Positions 27,201 to 35,461 of a stretch of 64,000 nucleotides of DNA are shown here, piece by piece. Position numbers and translations under genes: made by a program. The DNA comes from Neobacillus novalis NBRC 102450 (lineage in GTDB: Bacteria; Bacillota; Bacilli; Bacillales; Cytobacillaceae), in assembly GCF_001591805.1 (NCBI RefSeq), contig NZ_BCVP01000014.1, positions 1 through 64,000 on the forward strand, given 5' to 3'. Within the stretch, counting starts at the first letter, position 1; every line of letters begins with the position of its first letter. The notes under the pieces are model-generated. The model searched no databases. It was not told the DNA's origin and saw nothing but the letters and a program-made list of their open reading frames with translations.

Positions 27201-28875
27201 TGAATTGAGCAAGACAGCTAATCCAGACGGAGAATCTGTATTAGGTAACGTGATTGCAGATGGTATGCGCACGTTGAATAAAACTGATTTTGCCTTCATG
27301 AATTCCGGGGGTATTCGTAATCCTGTGCCACAAGGTATCGTTACTTGGGGAGATTTATTCAAGGTTCAACCATTTGGTAATGATAACGTTACACTGACGA
27401 TTACTGGTGAACAAGTTCGAATCTTACTAAATCAACAGTTCCAAGCACCACCAAGCTATAACAAGATCATGGCTATTTCTGGTCTTCGTTACACTTGGAC
27501 AGATAAAAATGATTACGGAAAAAAGATCCTAGACATTTATCTACCAAATGGAAAGAAAATCGATCCTAAAGCAGAATACTCTATTACTGTAAATAACTTT
27601 ATGGCTGATGGCGGCGATGGATTTACGGTTCTTCTCCAAGGTAAAAATCGCGTAACTGCTGGTGTTGATTTAGATCAATTTGTGGAGTACTTCAAAACAT
27701 TGCCTAAAGGTTTCACTGCAGAGATTGAAGGCCGGATTAAGCAATTGGCAGCAGATACAACTGCACCTGATGCACCACAGGTTGATGCTGTAACAAATAA
27801 AACAACAAAAGTTACTGGAACTACAGAAGCTTTAGCTAAGGTAGAAGTAAAAGCAAATGGTAATGTAATCGGAACTGCAATTGCTGAAGCTGATGGTAAA
27901 TTTTCTGTTTCAATCACCGCTCAAAAAGCAGGAACTGAACTTGTTGTAACAGCAACAAATGCTCTTGGCAACGTGAGTGAAGAAACAAAAGTGACGGTTA
28001 AAGACGTAACTGCACCTGCAGCACCAGAAGTTTATGAAGTAACAAACTTAGACACATTTATAATTGGATTTTCAGAACCAGGTTCCACTGTAGAAGCGAA
28101 AGTTGGAAACAAAGTTATTGGCTCGACTGTTGCTGAGAAAGATGGATATTTCGAAATCGAAATTGAAGTACAAAAAGTAGGAACGGTTATTACTGTAACA
28201 GCAAAAAATGCTGCTGGGAACGTAAGTAAAGCAACTACTGTAACGGTTGAACAATACATTGGCTGGTATTATGATGAAGATGGGTATCACTATATTAATC
28301 CTGAGACTGGCGTTGAAATGACTAATAGCTGGCTCAAGGAAGATGGAGTTTGGTATCACTTCAATAATAAAGGCATTATGGAAACTGGCTGGGTTAAAGT
28401 AAATGGCAAGTGGTATTTCTTCAGTGATGATGAAGAAACATATGGAGAAATGCAAACCGGCTGGTACAAAGAAAATAACAAATGGTACTTCCTAGACCAA
28501 GTTAACGGAGATATGAAAGTTAACTGGGCTAAAGTAGGTGGCAAGTGGTACTTCTTTAATAATTCAGGTGTCATGCAAACGGGCTGGGTGAAAGACGGTA
28601 GGACTTGGTATTACCTTGCATCGTCTGGCGCAATGCAAACCGGCTGGATGAAAGACGGCAAGACTTGGTACTACCTTGCAAACTCTGGTGCAATGCAATC
28701 AGGCTGGGTTAAGGTAAATAACAAATGGTATTACCTTGCATCATCTGGTGCAATGAAGACCGGCTGGATTCAAGTTGGCTCTAAGTGGTACTTCCTCTAC
28801 AATGACGGAAGCATGGCTGCTAACACCACAATCGGCAAATACAAACTAGGTAAAGACGGAGCATGGATTAAGTAA
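24238..28875 (+). CDS. yfkN: Secreted tandem 5'-nucleotidase / 2',3'-cyclic phosphodiesterase (YfkN type) with Ig-like domains and GW repeats
   Basis: Very large secreted enzyme (about 1545 residues). After a signal peptide (about 1-38, ending AKAEG) come two complete 5'-nucleotidase units. Unit 1 (about 43-600) has LETTDLHSNVMP, DAGDTIQGN, GNHEFNYG and FGHSHVNF. Unit 2 (about 655-1165) has LGINDFHGQLD, QAGDLVGASPP, GNHEFDEG, FGAHDHAY and NSGGIRNPV. Two bacterial Ig-like repeats follow (about 1175-1340), then about nine GW-type repeats and the cap AANTTIGKYKLGKDGAWIK. GTG 24238 is chosen because GGCGGAAAG precedes it; TTG 24217 has no site. It should release phosphate and nucleosides from nucleotides at the wall. 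B. subtilis YfkN has the same tandem order but uses a sortase signal, which here is replaced by the repeat array. Confidence 0.9.
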   Translation: MKRKIKRSIKKRMLNGSLAVALALSVVPLNIFPHAAKAEGTGSTATLRILETTDLHSNVMPYDYFKDAPVTDYGLAKTATLIKQARSEKTNSMLFDAGDTIQGNPLASYVAKVKRLAPDETHPIYKAMNYLKYDAGIVGNHEFNYGLDYLNDVLEEVQFPIVNANIYKDDHDNDPSNDVNYFSPYKILPKTIKDDAGNEHVIKVGVIGFAPPQIMRWDKDNLSGKVITKDIVKEANKFIPKMRAEGADVIVAIAHSGCDIAAEGTEEAENAVYDLTKVPGIDAMLFGHSHVNFPGDAVFNGKANIDNTNGKINGVQAVEAGFWGNNLGVLDLALVQDAQGKWTVDKANSKSVNRPVSTDTASDEKIVADVKDAHDATLNYVRGKIGETDVPMHSFFTRVMDDASTQIVNAAQMDYVKKWINANAPEYKNVPVLSAAAPFKGGRGGVSDYTNIPKGDVAIKSAADLYLFDNTLKAVEVSGDQVKRWLEISASQFKTIDPNKAGNQDLLDYDFRPYNYDVIDGVKYEIDVTKPVGQRIIKLTLLDGKAVDPAQKFIVATNNYRAGGSGGLPELKDAKVVVDSPFENRQILMDYISAKGTINPVADNNWRIAPVGGVAKLVFHSAPEAKAYLAQQPDVKDLGTSTTKPGYELFELDQNVHVQLLGINDFHGQLDTWKTNKDAQGNVTSVVGGIEYLAAYLKDRKATNPSNTLMIQAGDLVGASPPVSALLQDEPTIRFMNQIGMDVGTIGNHEFDEGVAEMMRLINGGSHEKTKQYEEKYGKFTGADMKYTVANVVNEKTNEPILPPYVVKEVDGVKIGFIGVVTTSTPTIVIPSGVAGVKFTDEVTAINKYTKELKDQGIKSIVVLAHNAGSSKTDGTGATGDVVDIAKKVDPEVDVIFGAHDHAYLNAKVKDDTGKEKLLVQAYSYGQAFSDVNLTIDPVTKDIVASQAEIVMTDHNKITPDAKVKAQLDGYQEDIKPIVSKPVGETGAELSKTANPDGESVLGNVIADGMRTLNKTDFAFMNSGGIRNPVPQGIVTWGDLFKVQPFGNDNVTLTITGEQVRILLNQQFQAPPSYNKIMAISGLRYTWTDKNDYGKKILDIYLPNGKKIDPKAEYSITVNNFMADGGDGFTVLLQGKNRVTAGVDLDQFVEYFKTLPKGFTAEIEGRIKQLAADTTAPDAPQVDAVTNKTTKVTGTTEALAKVEVKANGNVIGTAIAEADGKFSVSITAQKAGTELVVTATNALGNVSEETKVTVKDVTAPAAPEVYEVTNLDTFIIGFSEPGSTVEAKVGNKVIGSTVAEKDGYFEIEIEVQKVGTVITVTAKNAAGNVSKATTVTVEQYIGWYYDEDGYHYINPETGVEMTNSWLKEDGVWYHFNNKGIMETGWVKVNGKWYFFSDDEETYGEMQTGWYKENNKWYFLDQVNGDMKVNWAKVGGKWYFFNNSGVMQTGWVKDGRTWYYLASSGAMQTGWMKDGKTWYYLANSGAMQSGWVKVNNKWYYLASSGAMKTGWIQVGSKWYFLYNDGSMAANTTIGKYKLGKDGAWIK

Positions 28876-28886
28876 TCCTTTTCTAG

Positions 28887-28926
28887 AGAAAGGGGCATTT
28901 CCTTCGGGGAGTGCCTCTTTTTTTCC
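28887..28926 (+). terminator. Terminator after the YfkN-type gene
   Basis: AAAGGGGCA and TGCCTCTTT form the stem; a T run follows. Confidence 0.8.
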
Positions 28927-28997
28927 GTTTTTTACTATTGTTTCTTTGTTTTCGTTTTAGTTTTAATGGACAAACTGACTAACAAGGAGGATTTTTG

Positions 28998-30050
28998 ATG
29001 CTTTATCTAACCTTGATAGTATGTTTTGCTGTTTCCATTCTTATTACACCATTGATAAAAAAATTTGCGTTTATGATTGGGGCAACAGACCGGCCGAATC
29101 AACGCAAAGTCCATCAGTCGATCATGCCGAGGCTTGGAGGCTTAGCCATATTTATAAGTTTTATCGTCGGTATTATTTTGTTGAGACCCGAAAGCCAATT
29201 TTCATGGGCCATTTTGCTTGGTTGTCTGCTCATTATTATTACTGGCTTTTGTGATGATATGTTTGAATTACCTGCCAAGTATAAGCTCCTCGGACAATTT
29301 GCAGCCGCCTGCGCTGTTGTTTTTTTAGGGGATTTACAAATGGTGTTTATTAACCTGCCATTTGGCGGCCAACTCCAATTTGGGTTTTTAAGTATCCCTT
29401 TTACGATTCTGTGGATTGTCGGCATCACCAACGCAATTAACTTAATTGACGGCCTTGATGGCTTGGCTGCTGGGGTATCTTCGATTGCCTTAATAACGAT
29501 TTCAGGAATGGCGATTATTCAGGGGAATTTTTACGTAGCAGCCGTTGGCTTAATTGTCCTGGCCAGTACACTCGGATTTCTAATTTATAATTTCCATCCG
29601 GCAAAGATTTTCATGGGGGATACGGGAGCGCTCTTTTTAGGATTTATCATTTCGGTTCTCTCGCTCCTTGGCTTTAAAAATGTCACCTTTATTTCCTTTG
29701 TTATTCCAGTGATTATCCTTGGAGTGCCGATTTCAGACACGATTTTCGCGATTATCAGAAGAATCATTAACAAACAGCCCTTATCTGCACCGGATAAATC
29801 TCATCTCCATCACTGCATGCTCCGAATGGGCTATTCACACCGACAAACTGTTTTACTCATTTATGCCATGGCCGCCTTCTTCGGACTAGTCGCGGTCATC
29901 TATTCCCAAGCTAGAATCGGCGGGGCACTAGTATTAATTGGGATTATCGTCCTACTCATCGAAATAATAGCCGAAAAAATCGGCCTAATGGGTCATAACA
30001 ATCGTCCATTACTAAACATCGTCCGCACACTAAACAAAAACCGCTCCTAA
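28998..30050 (+). CDS. tagO: Undecaprenyl-phosphate GlcNAc-1-phosphate transferase (TagO/WecA family), copy 2
   Basis: A close paralogue of the protein at 20713, collinear along its whole length. It has the same motifs: RPNQRKVH, DDMFELPAK, NAINLIDGLDGLAAG, FMGDTGALFLG and PDKSHLHHCMLR, with about ten membrane segments. It is about 350 residues; ATG 28998 follows AAGGAGG, with an overlapping TTG at 28995. It sits next to yvyE and the deg genes, as tagO does in B. subtilis, so this copy is the positional orthologue and the other is the extra one. It initiates GlcNAc-PP-undecaprenol synthesis. Confidence 0.93.
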   Translation: MLYLTLIVCFAVSILITPLIKKFAFMIGATDRPNQRKVHQSIMPRLGGLAIFISFIVGIILLRPESQFSWAILLGCLLIIITGFCDDMFELPAKYKLLGQFAAACAVVFLGDLQMVFINLPFGGQLQFGFLSIPFTILWIVGITNAINLIDGLDGLAAGVSSIALITISGMAIIQGNFYVAAVGLIVLASTLGFLIYNFHPAKIFMGDTGALFLGFIISVLSLLGFKNVTFISFVIPVIILGVPISDTIFAIIRRIINKQPLSAPDKSHLHHCMLRMGYSHRQTVLLIYAMAAFFGLVAVIYSQARIGGALVLIGIIVLLIEIIAEKIGLMGHNNRPLLNIVRTLNKNRS

Positions 30051-30051
30051 A

Positions 30052-30081
30052 TGGGACGAAGGGAAGGCTCCTCGTCCCACT
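30052..30081. terminator. Hairpin between converging tagO and yvyE, weak terminator
   Basis: TGGGACGA and TCGTCCCA form an 8-bp stem. There is no clear T run on either side, so the terminator call is weak. Confidence 0.4.
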
Positions 30082-30142
30082 TTCCTATGAATATTTTCCC
30101 AATTGTTTTCTACTGATAAAACGAATATAATCTTTCTTAAGA

Positions 30143-30781
30143 TTAGCTTACATAATCTTCCTCAAGGTAGACGGTTTCGCCTTTTTCAAGGGTACACTGG
30201 CCATTGGTTAGTTCAATCATCCAATCCATAAATGCCTGGACGCTGCTTTCGTCAACAAAAGTTTCGACTTCAACGGTATCAAAGTAATGAATTTCTTTAA
30301 TTTTGTACGTAGATGACCGCAGTTCCTTTTCAATTTTCCCAAGCCAGGTGTAATCAATTTTCACTTGGACGATTTGAGAAAGCTTTCTTTCGACAATGCC
30401 AACCGAGTCCAATCCTGTAGATGTTGCTTTTCCATAGGCACGGATGAGACCGCCTGCGCCTAATTTAATCCCGCCAAAGTAGCGGGTGACAACAACTGCT
30501 GTGTCTTTCAGTTTTCTTTTTTTCAAAACTTCAAGGATGGGAACACCGGCCGTACCGCTTGGTTCACCGTCGTCGTTCGCCTTTTGAATCTGATCAAGCT
30601 CGCCAATGAGATAGGCAGAGCAGTTATGGGTGGCATTCCAATGCTGCTTCTTAATGGCCTGAATGAATTCCTGTGCTTCTAATTCTGTTTCGACCCTTTT
30701 AATGTGGGCGATAAAACGCGATTTTTGGATGTTAATTTCATGGTTTCCAGATTGTTTCACTGTACAGTAGCGGCTCAGCAT
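30143..30781 (-). CDS. yvyE: YigZ/IMPACT family protein YvyE
   Basis: 212 residues. The N-terminal UPF0029/IMPACT domain (about 15-125) carries KSRFIAHIKRVE, NATHNCSAYLIG, NDDGEPSGTAGVPIL and RYFGGIKLGAGGLIRAY; a C-terminal DUF1949-type domain follows. The family is related to the eukaryotic regulator of Gcn2; its bacterial role is unclear, with proline-peptide and translation links proposed. GGAGGAG precedes ATG 30781. Its position between tagO and degS is the same as in B. subtilis. Confidence 0.92.
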   Translation of the reverse strand: MLSRYCTVKQSGNHEINIQKSRFIAHIKRVETELEAQEFIQAIKKQHWNATHNCSAYLIGELDQIQKANDDGEPSGTAGVPILEVLKKRKLKDTAVVVTRYFGGIKLGAGGLIRAYGKATSTGLDSVGIVERKLSQIVQVKIDYTWLGKIEKELRSSTYKIKEIHYFDTVEVETFVDESSVQAFMDWMIELTNGQCTLEKGETVYLEEDYVS

Positions 30782-31110
30782 AGTAAGCTCCTCCTTCTTT
30801 TATAATTGGGGAAATTAAACAGTTATATGTCAGAAAAGCTTTTTCGAAAAAATATTTGTGTAATATACCTTTAATATGTCAGTAACCTTCGAATGGTATA
30901 ATAGGCTTAATTGGATTGTGCAGCTTTTATAAAAAAGTTTACTACAACAGGAGAAATGAAGTAGAAATAATACTATTATTATACTACCTTTTCTCGAATG
31001 CCGAGCCATTAGTCTACATTTTAAGGTGCAAATGTTAGTAAATTGTTACAAGCCAAGGTAAAATGAGTATGAAGGCCTAAAGGGAAAAAATCTCCCCGGA
31101 GGAAAAAACA

Positions 31111-32253
31111 ATGAAAATAGAGCAAATTAATACGAAGTCGATTGATGAAATTCGTGAAGAAATGATTGACACGGTTACTTGTAGTAAAACTGACATATTT
31201 CGGATTGGCGAACAATGTCGAACAGACTACGAAAATATGACCAATGAATTGAAATCAATTAAGCAAATGATGGTCAAATTAAATGAAGAAGGCCAGCAGC
31301 TTGAAAGTCAGGTGCTAGAAGCGCGGGTTATGCTTTCCGAGGTTAGCATGAATTTCAAAAAGTATTCGGAGGGAGAGGTCCGGGATGCCTATGAAAAGGC
31401 TCACCAGCTTCAAATGGACCTTTCGATAAACTGGCAATATAAGAAGCAGCTTTTGGAAAAAAGGGACGACCTTGAGCGAAGACTAATCGGTTTAGATGAA
31501 ACAATTGATCGTGCGGACCAGCTGATTTCGCAAATTTCTGTTGTCATGAATTATTTAACGAGTGATTTAAAACAGGTCGGTAAAGCATTGGAAAATGCCA
31601 AAGCCAAACAAGACTTCGGCTTAAAAATCATTGAAGCACAGGAAGAAGAACGCAAGCGGCTATCAAGAGAGATTCACGATGGGCCGGCACAAATGCTTGC
31701 CAACGTTATTATGCGCTCTGATTTAATTGAGCGGGTATATCGGGATAAGGGGGCGGAGGAGGCTTTTTCTGAAGTTACCAGCTTCAAAAAAATGGTTCGC
31801 GCTGCACTCTACGAAGTCCGGCGAATTATTTATGACCTGCGTCCAATGGCATTGGATGACTTAGGTCTTGTCCCTACCCTCAGAAAATATTTGCAAACCA
31901 TCGAAGAATATCATAACCACTCAAAAATTGAGTTTGTGAATATCGGAATAGAACGCCGTTTGCCAACTAAGTATGAGGTTGCCTTGTTCCGAATGATTCA
32001 GGAATCCGTGCAAAATGCGCTGAAACACGCAAATGCCTGTGAAATCAAAGTTAGATTAGAAATAACAAATACTGCAATTACCGTTTTAATCAAGGACAAT
32101 GGAGCCGGTTTTGATACCACCCAAAAGAAACCAGAATCCTTTGGAATAATCGGAATGAGAGAGCGAGTCGACTTGCTTGATGGTGAACTCACTTTTGATT
32201 CAAAACTTGGCAAAGGAACCGCTGTATTAATTCACGTTCCATTCATTAACTAA
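31111..32253 (+). CDS. degS: Sensor histidine kinase DegS
   Basis: Cytoplasmic sensor kinase that phosphorylates DegU and controls exoenzymes, competence and biofilm. The N-terminal sensor (about 1-165) is largely coiled coil. HisKA_3 follows with the phosphorylated histidine in RLSREIHDGPAQML near residue 189, and a HATPase domain with QESVQNALKHA (N box), DNGAGFD and GIIGMRERV (G boxes). The length of 380 matches B. subtilis DegS (385). There is no membrane segment. CGGAGG precedes ATG 31111. degU follows after 65 bases. The 330-base upstream gap is AT-rich with no feature I can name. Confidence 0.96.
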   Translation: MKIEQINTKSIDEIREEMIDTVTCSKTDIFRIGEQCRTDYENMTNELKSIKQMMVKLNEEGQQLESQVLEARVMLSEVSMNFKKYSEGEVRDAYEKAHQLQMDLSINWQYKKQLLEKRDDLERRLIGLDETIDRADQLISQISVVMNYLTSDLKQVGKALENAKAKQDFGLKIIEAQEEERKRLSREIHDGPAQMLANVIMRSDLIERVYRDKGAEEAFSEVTSFKKMVRAALYEVRRIIYDLRPMALDDLGLVPTLRKYLQTIEEYHNHSKIEFVNIGIERRLPTKYEVALFRMIQESVQNALKHANACEIKVRLEITNTAITVLIKDNGAGFDTTQKKPESFGIIGMRERVDLLDGELTFDSKLGKGTAVLIHVPFIN

Positions 32254-32318
32254 AGAAAATCTAATAGATTTGTGTGACTAATAAAACTAATGAAATGAAA
32301 GATTAGGGGGCGTAGCAA

Positions 32319-33005
32319 TTGACTACCAAAATTGTCATTATTGACGATCACCAACTATTCAGAGAAGGCGTTAAGAGAATACTAGAGTTTGAAAAATCAT
32401 TCCAAGTCGTTGCTGAAGGCGATGATGGAAGCGAAGCATTAGGACTTGTGCAGGAAAACCTGCCAGATGTCGTTATTATGGATATCAATATGCCGCAAAT
32501 GAACGGGGTCGAAGCAACCCGCGAGCTCATTGAAAAATACCCGGATACAAAGGTTATCATTCTCTCGATTCATGACGATGAAAACTATGTAACCCATGCC
32601 TTGAAAACTGGTGCAAGAGGCTATCTATTAAAAGAAATGGACGCCGATGCTTTGATTGAAGCAGTCCGTGTCGTGGCTGATGGCGGTTCCTATTTGCATC
32701 CAAAAGTCACTCACAATTTAGTCAATGAATATCGAAAACTAGCCGCAGGAGTTGCCGGCGGCGGGCGCGGATACGCTCCAACGCTTGAAATCCGCCGTCC
32801 ACTCCATTTGTTAACACGTCGCGAATGCGAAGTGCTGCAATTGCTTGCCGATGGAAAAAGTAACCGCGGTATCGGTGAGGCCCTATTTATCAGCGAAAAA
32901 ACGGTCAAAAACCACGTGTCAAACATTTTACAAAAAATGAACGTAAACGACCGCACCCAAGCCGTCGTCGTCGCAATCAAAAATGGCTGGGTTGAAGTCC
33001 GATAA
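32319..33005 (+). CDS. degU: Response regulator DegU
   Basis: NarL/FixJ-type response regulator, partner of DegS. The receiver domain (about 1-120) has IIDDHQLF and the phospho-acceptor aspartate in VVIMDINMP near residue 56. The LuxR-type helix-turn-helix (about 162-225) has [28 protein letters not shown]. The start is TTG with AGGGGG upstream. The linker contains a glycine-rich stretch (GVAGGGRGY). It controls secreted enzymes, so the wall hydrolases of this window are possible targets by analogy. A terminator follows. Confidence 0.96.
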   Translation: MTTKIVIIDDHQLFREGVKRILEFEKSFQVVAEGDDGSEALGLVQENLPDVVIMDINMPQMNGVEATRELIEKYPDTKVIILSIHDDENYVTHALKTGARGYLLKEMDADALIEAVRVVADGGSYLHPKVTHNLVNEYRKLAAGVAGGGRGYAPTLEIRRPLHLLTRRECEVLQLLADGKSNRGIGEALFISEKTVKNHVSNILQKMNVNDRTQAVVVAIKNGWVEVR

Positions 33006-33020
33006 TTATGTGTAATAGAG

Positions 33021-33055
33021 TGAAGAGCATGCCGAGGCGCGTGCTCTTTTTTCTT
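33021..33055 (+). terminator. Terminator after degU
   Basis: AGAGCATGC and GCGTGCTCT form the stem; a T run follows. Confidence 0.85.
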
Positions 33056-33158
33056 ACATAGGAAATAGTTACCCAAAATAATGCAATTTATTCCGCTTTC
33101 CTATAAAATAAAATACAAAAGGTTTGTTGCAGAAAAAACAAGGATGGTACAAATATTT

Positions 33159-33998
33159 ATGAAGACGGCAGTTGTCACGGATAGCACCGCGTACATACCG
33201 AAAGAATTACGTGATAAATGGAATATACATATGATCCCGTTAAATGTTGTTTTCGGAAACGAAGTTTATCAGGAAGAAATCGATATCACCTGGAGTCAGT
33301 TTTACGAAGAAGTAAAAACAAAGAAGCTGCCAACTACTTCACAGCCGCCGATTGGTCAATTTGTTGCGCTTTTTGAGCAGTTAGCCAGCGAGTACGATGC
33401 TGTTATCTGTGTTCACCTTTCAAGCGGCATCAGCGGCACGTACCAGGGGGCCGTAACGGCCAGCACGATGGTTGAAGGCATCAAGGTTTTTCCATTTGAT
33501 TCGGAAATCAGCTGCATGGTTCAAGGATTCTACGCTATTGAAGCGGTCAAGTGGGCTGCAAGAGGCGAGGAACCTGAGGCAATTATCAATAGACTTAAAG
33601 AATTAAAACAATCTGCCCGCGCGTATTTCATGGTTGATGACTTGTCACACTTGCAGCGCGGTGGCCGCCTCTCAGGAGCCGCCGCCTTCATCGGCAGTCT
33701 CCTGCAGGTCAAACCACTGCTCCATTTCGTCGACAAGGCCATTGTCCCGTTTGAAAAAATCCGCACCCGAAAGAAAGCGATGAAACGAATGGTCGACCTG
33801 CTCGACGAGGATGCTGCGAGCGGAGCTGCCTACCAAGCCGTTATCATTCACGCCAACCGCGAGGAAGAGGCGAAGGAATGGCGGAACGAGTTATCGGCTC
33901 TGTATCCCAACGTTGAGTTCTCCATCGGCTACTTTGGAGCTGTCATCGGCACCCACCTCGGCGAAGGCTCGATGGGCATGGGTTGGATGAAAAAATAG
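33159..33998 (+). CDS. degV: DegV family fatty-acid-binding protein
   Basis: About 279 residues. DegV proteins bind a fatty acid and present it to fatty acid kinase. Visible family features are VVTDSTAYIP at the start, TTSQPPIGQF, VHLSSGISGTYQGA (ligand-binding serines), FDSEISCMVQGF and DLSHLQRGGRLSG. The frame is open to 33081, but homology starts at MKTAVVTDS, so ATG 33159 is taken; AAGGATGG lies about 12 bases upstream, a little far. It follows degU as yviA does in B. subtilis. Confidence 0.92.
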   Translation: MKTAVVTDSTAYIPKELRDKWNIHMIPLNVVFGNEVYQEEIDITWSQFYEEVKTKKLPTTSQPPIGQFVALFEQLASEYDAVICVHLSSGISGTYQGAVTASTMVEGIKVFPFDSEISCMVQGFYAIEAVKWAARGEEPEAIINRLKELKQSARAYFMVDDLSHLQRGGRLSGAAAFIGSLLQVKPLLHFVDKAIVPFEKIRTRKKAMKRMVDLLDEDAASGAAYQAVIIHANREEEAKEWRNELSALYPNVEFSIGYFGAVIGTHLGEGSMGMGWMKK

Positions 33999-34013
33999 TA
34001 GAATAGATAAGTA

Positions 34014-34047
34014 CAGCCATTCCGGTCTCTGACCGGGATGGTTTTTT
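34014..34047 (+). terminator. Terminator after degV
   Basis: AGCCATTCCGGTC and GACCGGGATGGTT, with a 3-base loop and then T6. Confidence 0.88.
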
Positions 34048-34143
34048 ATATTGGTTTTTATCAATCTTTAAAAGTGGGCAAACCTTCAAGATTGGACTAG
34101 TTCGGATAGATAATAAAAAAAGTGGGTTGGCATAATCGGAGGT

Positions 34144-34334
34144 CAGTTCGGCGAAATTAATGAGAAAGTTGTCGAGATAACTCTGCCGTTTGGCGAGATT
34201 CCCGTGCAGTTTGGCGAGATTCCGGCACGAATTGGCGATATCACTGCACGAGTTTGGCGAAATTCCTAAACGAGTTAACAAAATCTAAGCTAATAATGGC
34301 GGATACCCCCATCCAGTTTGGCGGAATCCCCTTA
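34144..34334. repeat. Degenerate tandem repeat with 21-22 bp period
   Basis: Nine consecutive units of 21 or 22 bases can be laid out, with a shared core near GTTTGGCGAGATTCC. Units 3, 4, 6 and 9 are closest to this; units 2, 5, 7 and 8 are worn. No convincing coding frame exists on either strand. It fills most of the gap between the degV terminator and the NERD-like gene. Confidence 0.7.
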
Positions 34335-34459
34335 CAGATAAAAAAATGACATAAAAACTTTACAAAGTCTTCGACAAATAAGCAGGATTTTCGCCTTTAA
34401 ATGCAGAATCCATCCAAAGTTAGAATTTTTCCAAGATAGAAAAAGGAGTGACGAATAAA

Positions 34460-35461
34460 TTGAACATGAAAGAACTAACCCCTCCGCAACGGCTTTTTTT
34501 AACAGAAATCTTAAAAAGACGCCTAAAAACAGGCCATAGTCGATATCAAGAAATTGAGAAAGATCTAGCCAAAAGATGGGCTGGATACTGGGGCGAAATT
34601 GCATTAGCCAATTACGTAAAAGAACTTCCACAAGAAAAATACCTCATCTTCCACGACCTCCAACTACAAGTCAATGGTATTCACTTTCAAATTGATACAC
34701 TTCTCTTATCACAAAACCTTATCCTAATCATTGAAGCAAAAAATATTTTAGGTACATTGGTTTTTGACAATGTTTTTAAACAGCTGATTCGTCAAAATGC
34801 TGACGGGACGGAGGAATCATTTGAGGACCCGCGTGTCCAAGCTCAACGACTTCAATCTCTGCTTAGAACATGGCTGGTCAAGAACGGACTGAATTTGCTG
34901 CCGATTGAACATCTTGTTTTTTTCAAAAGCGCAACTAAAACTATTTTAAAAACCAATCCTGGTGATCGAACTGATTTCAGTAAAGTCTGTAAAGGAAGAG
35001 ATCTTTTTAATAAAATTGAGAACATAGAACAACGATTTAATCATGAAAGAGTGGATACCCAGACCATCACCCAAATAGGAAAATTACTCTTAAGTCAACA
35101 TAGTCCGAAGCCGATAAATATTTTAAAGGAATATAAACTAACAGAAAAAGATATTCGCAGCGGGGTTTGCTGCCCAAATGAAAAATGACAGCACTTCCCA
35201 ATGACATACAAAAGAGGTAAATGGATTTGCAGCTCCTGCCTAACTACCTCAAAAGATGCCCATTTAGATGCCCTCACTGACCGCTTCCATTTGATTGGTC
35301 CAACGATTACCAATTTTGAGTTTCGCGTCTTCCTGCATATCCCAACCATTCATACATCGCAAAAGTTTCTCTTTAAATTAAACTTGCCAGCAACAGGAAC
35401 AACAAAAAGTCGTATCTATCATCTAAATTCAAAGAAGGTGGAAACATGCGGTTTACCATAA
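34460..35461 (+). pseudogene. NERD-domain protein gene interrupted by an in-frame TGA
   Basis: The first part encodes a NERD domain (GYWGEIALANYVKELP, FQIDTLLLSQNLILIIEAKN, EDPRVQAQRLQSLLRTW). It stops at TGA 35186-35188, inside a C-terminal zinc ribbon. The same frame then continues with PMTYKRGKWICSSC and SKDAHLDALTDRF...TNFEFRVFL, the usual C-terminus of Bacillaceae NERD proteins. Family members read CPNC before the HxPM motif; here CPNEK-stop-QHFPM, with a repeated AAATGA that suggests a small duplication plus loss of the cysteine codon. TTG 34460 is taken as start, with AGGAG 11 bases upstream. The 3' end overlaps comFA, so transcription may still feed comFA. Confidence 0.75.

Noticed and set aside
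34335-34459. ComK box ahead of the NERD-comFA transcript
   Set aside because: A/T-rich tracts exist but no pair of AAAA-N5-TTTT motifs in correct spacing could be identified.
35186-35188. TGA in the NERD gene as a selenocysteine codon
   Set aside because: It sits at a cysteine position, but no convincing selenocysteine insertion hairpin follows, and the extra two codons beside it (a repeated AAATGA) point to mutation.
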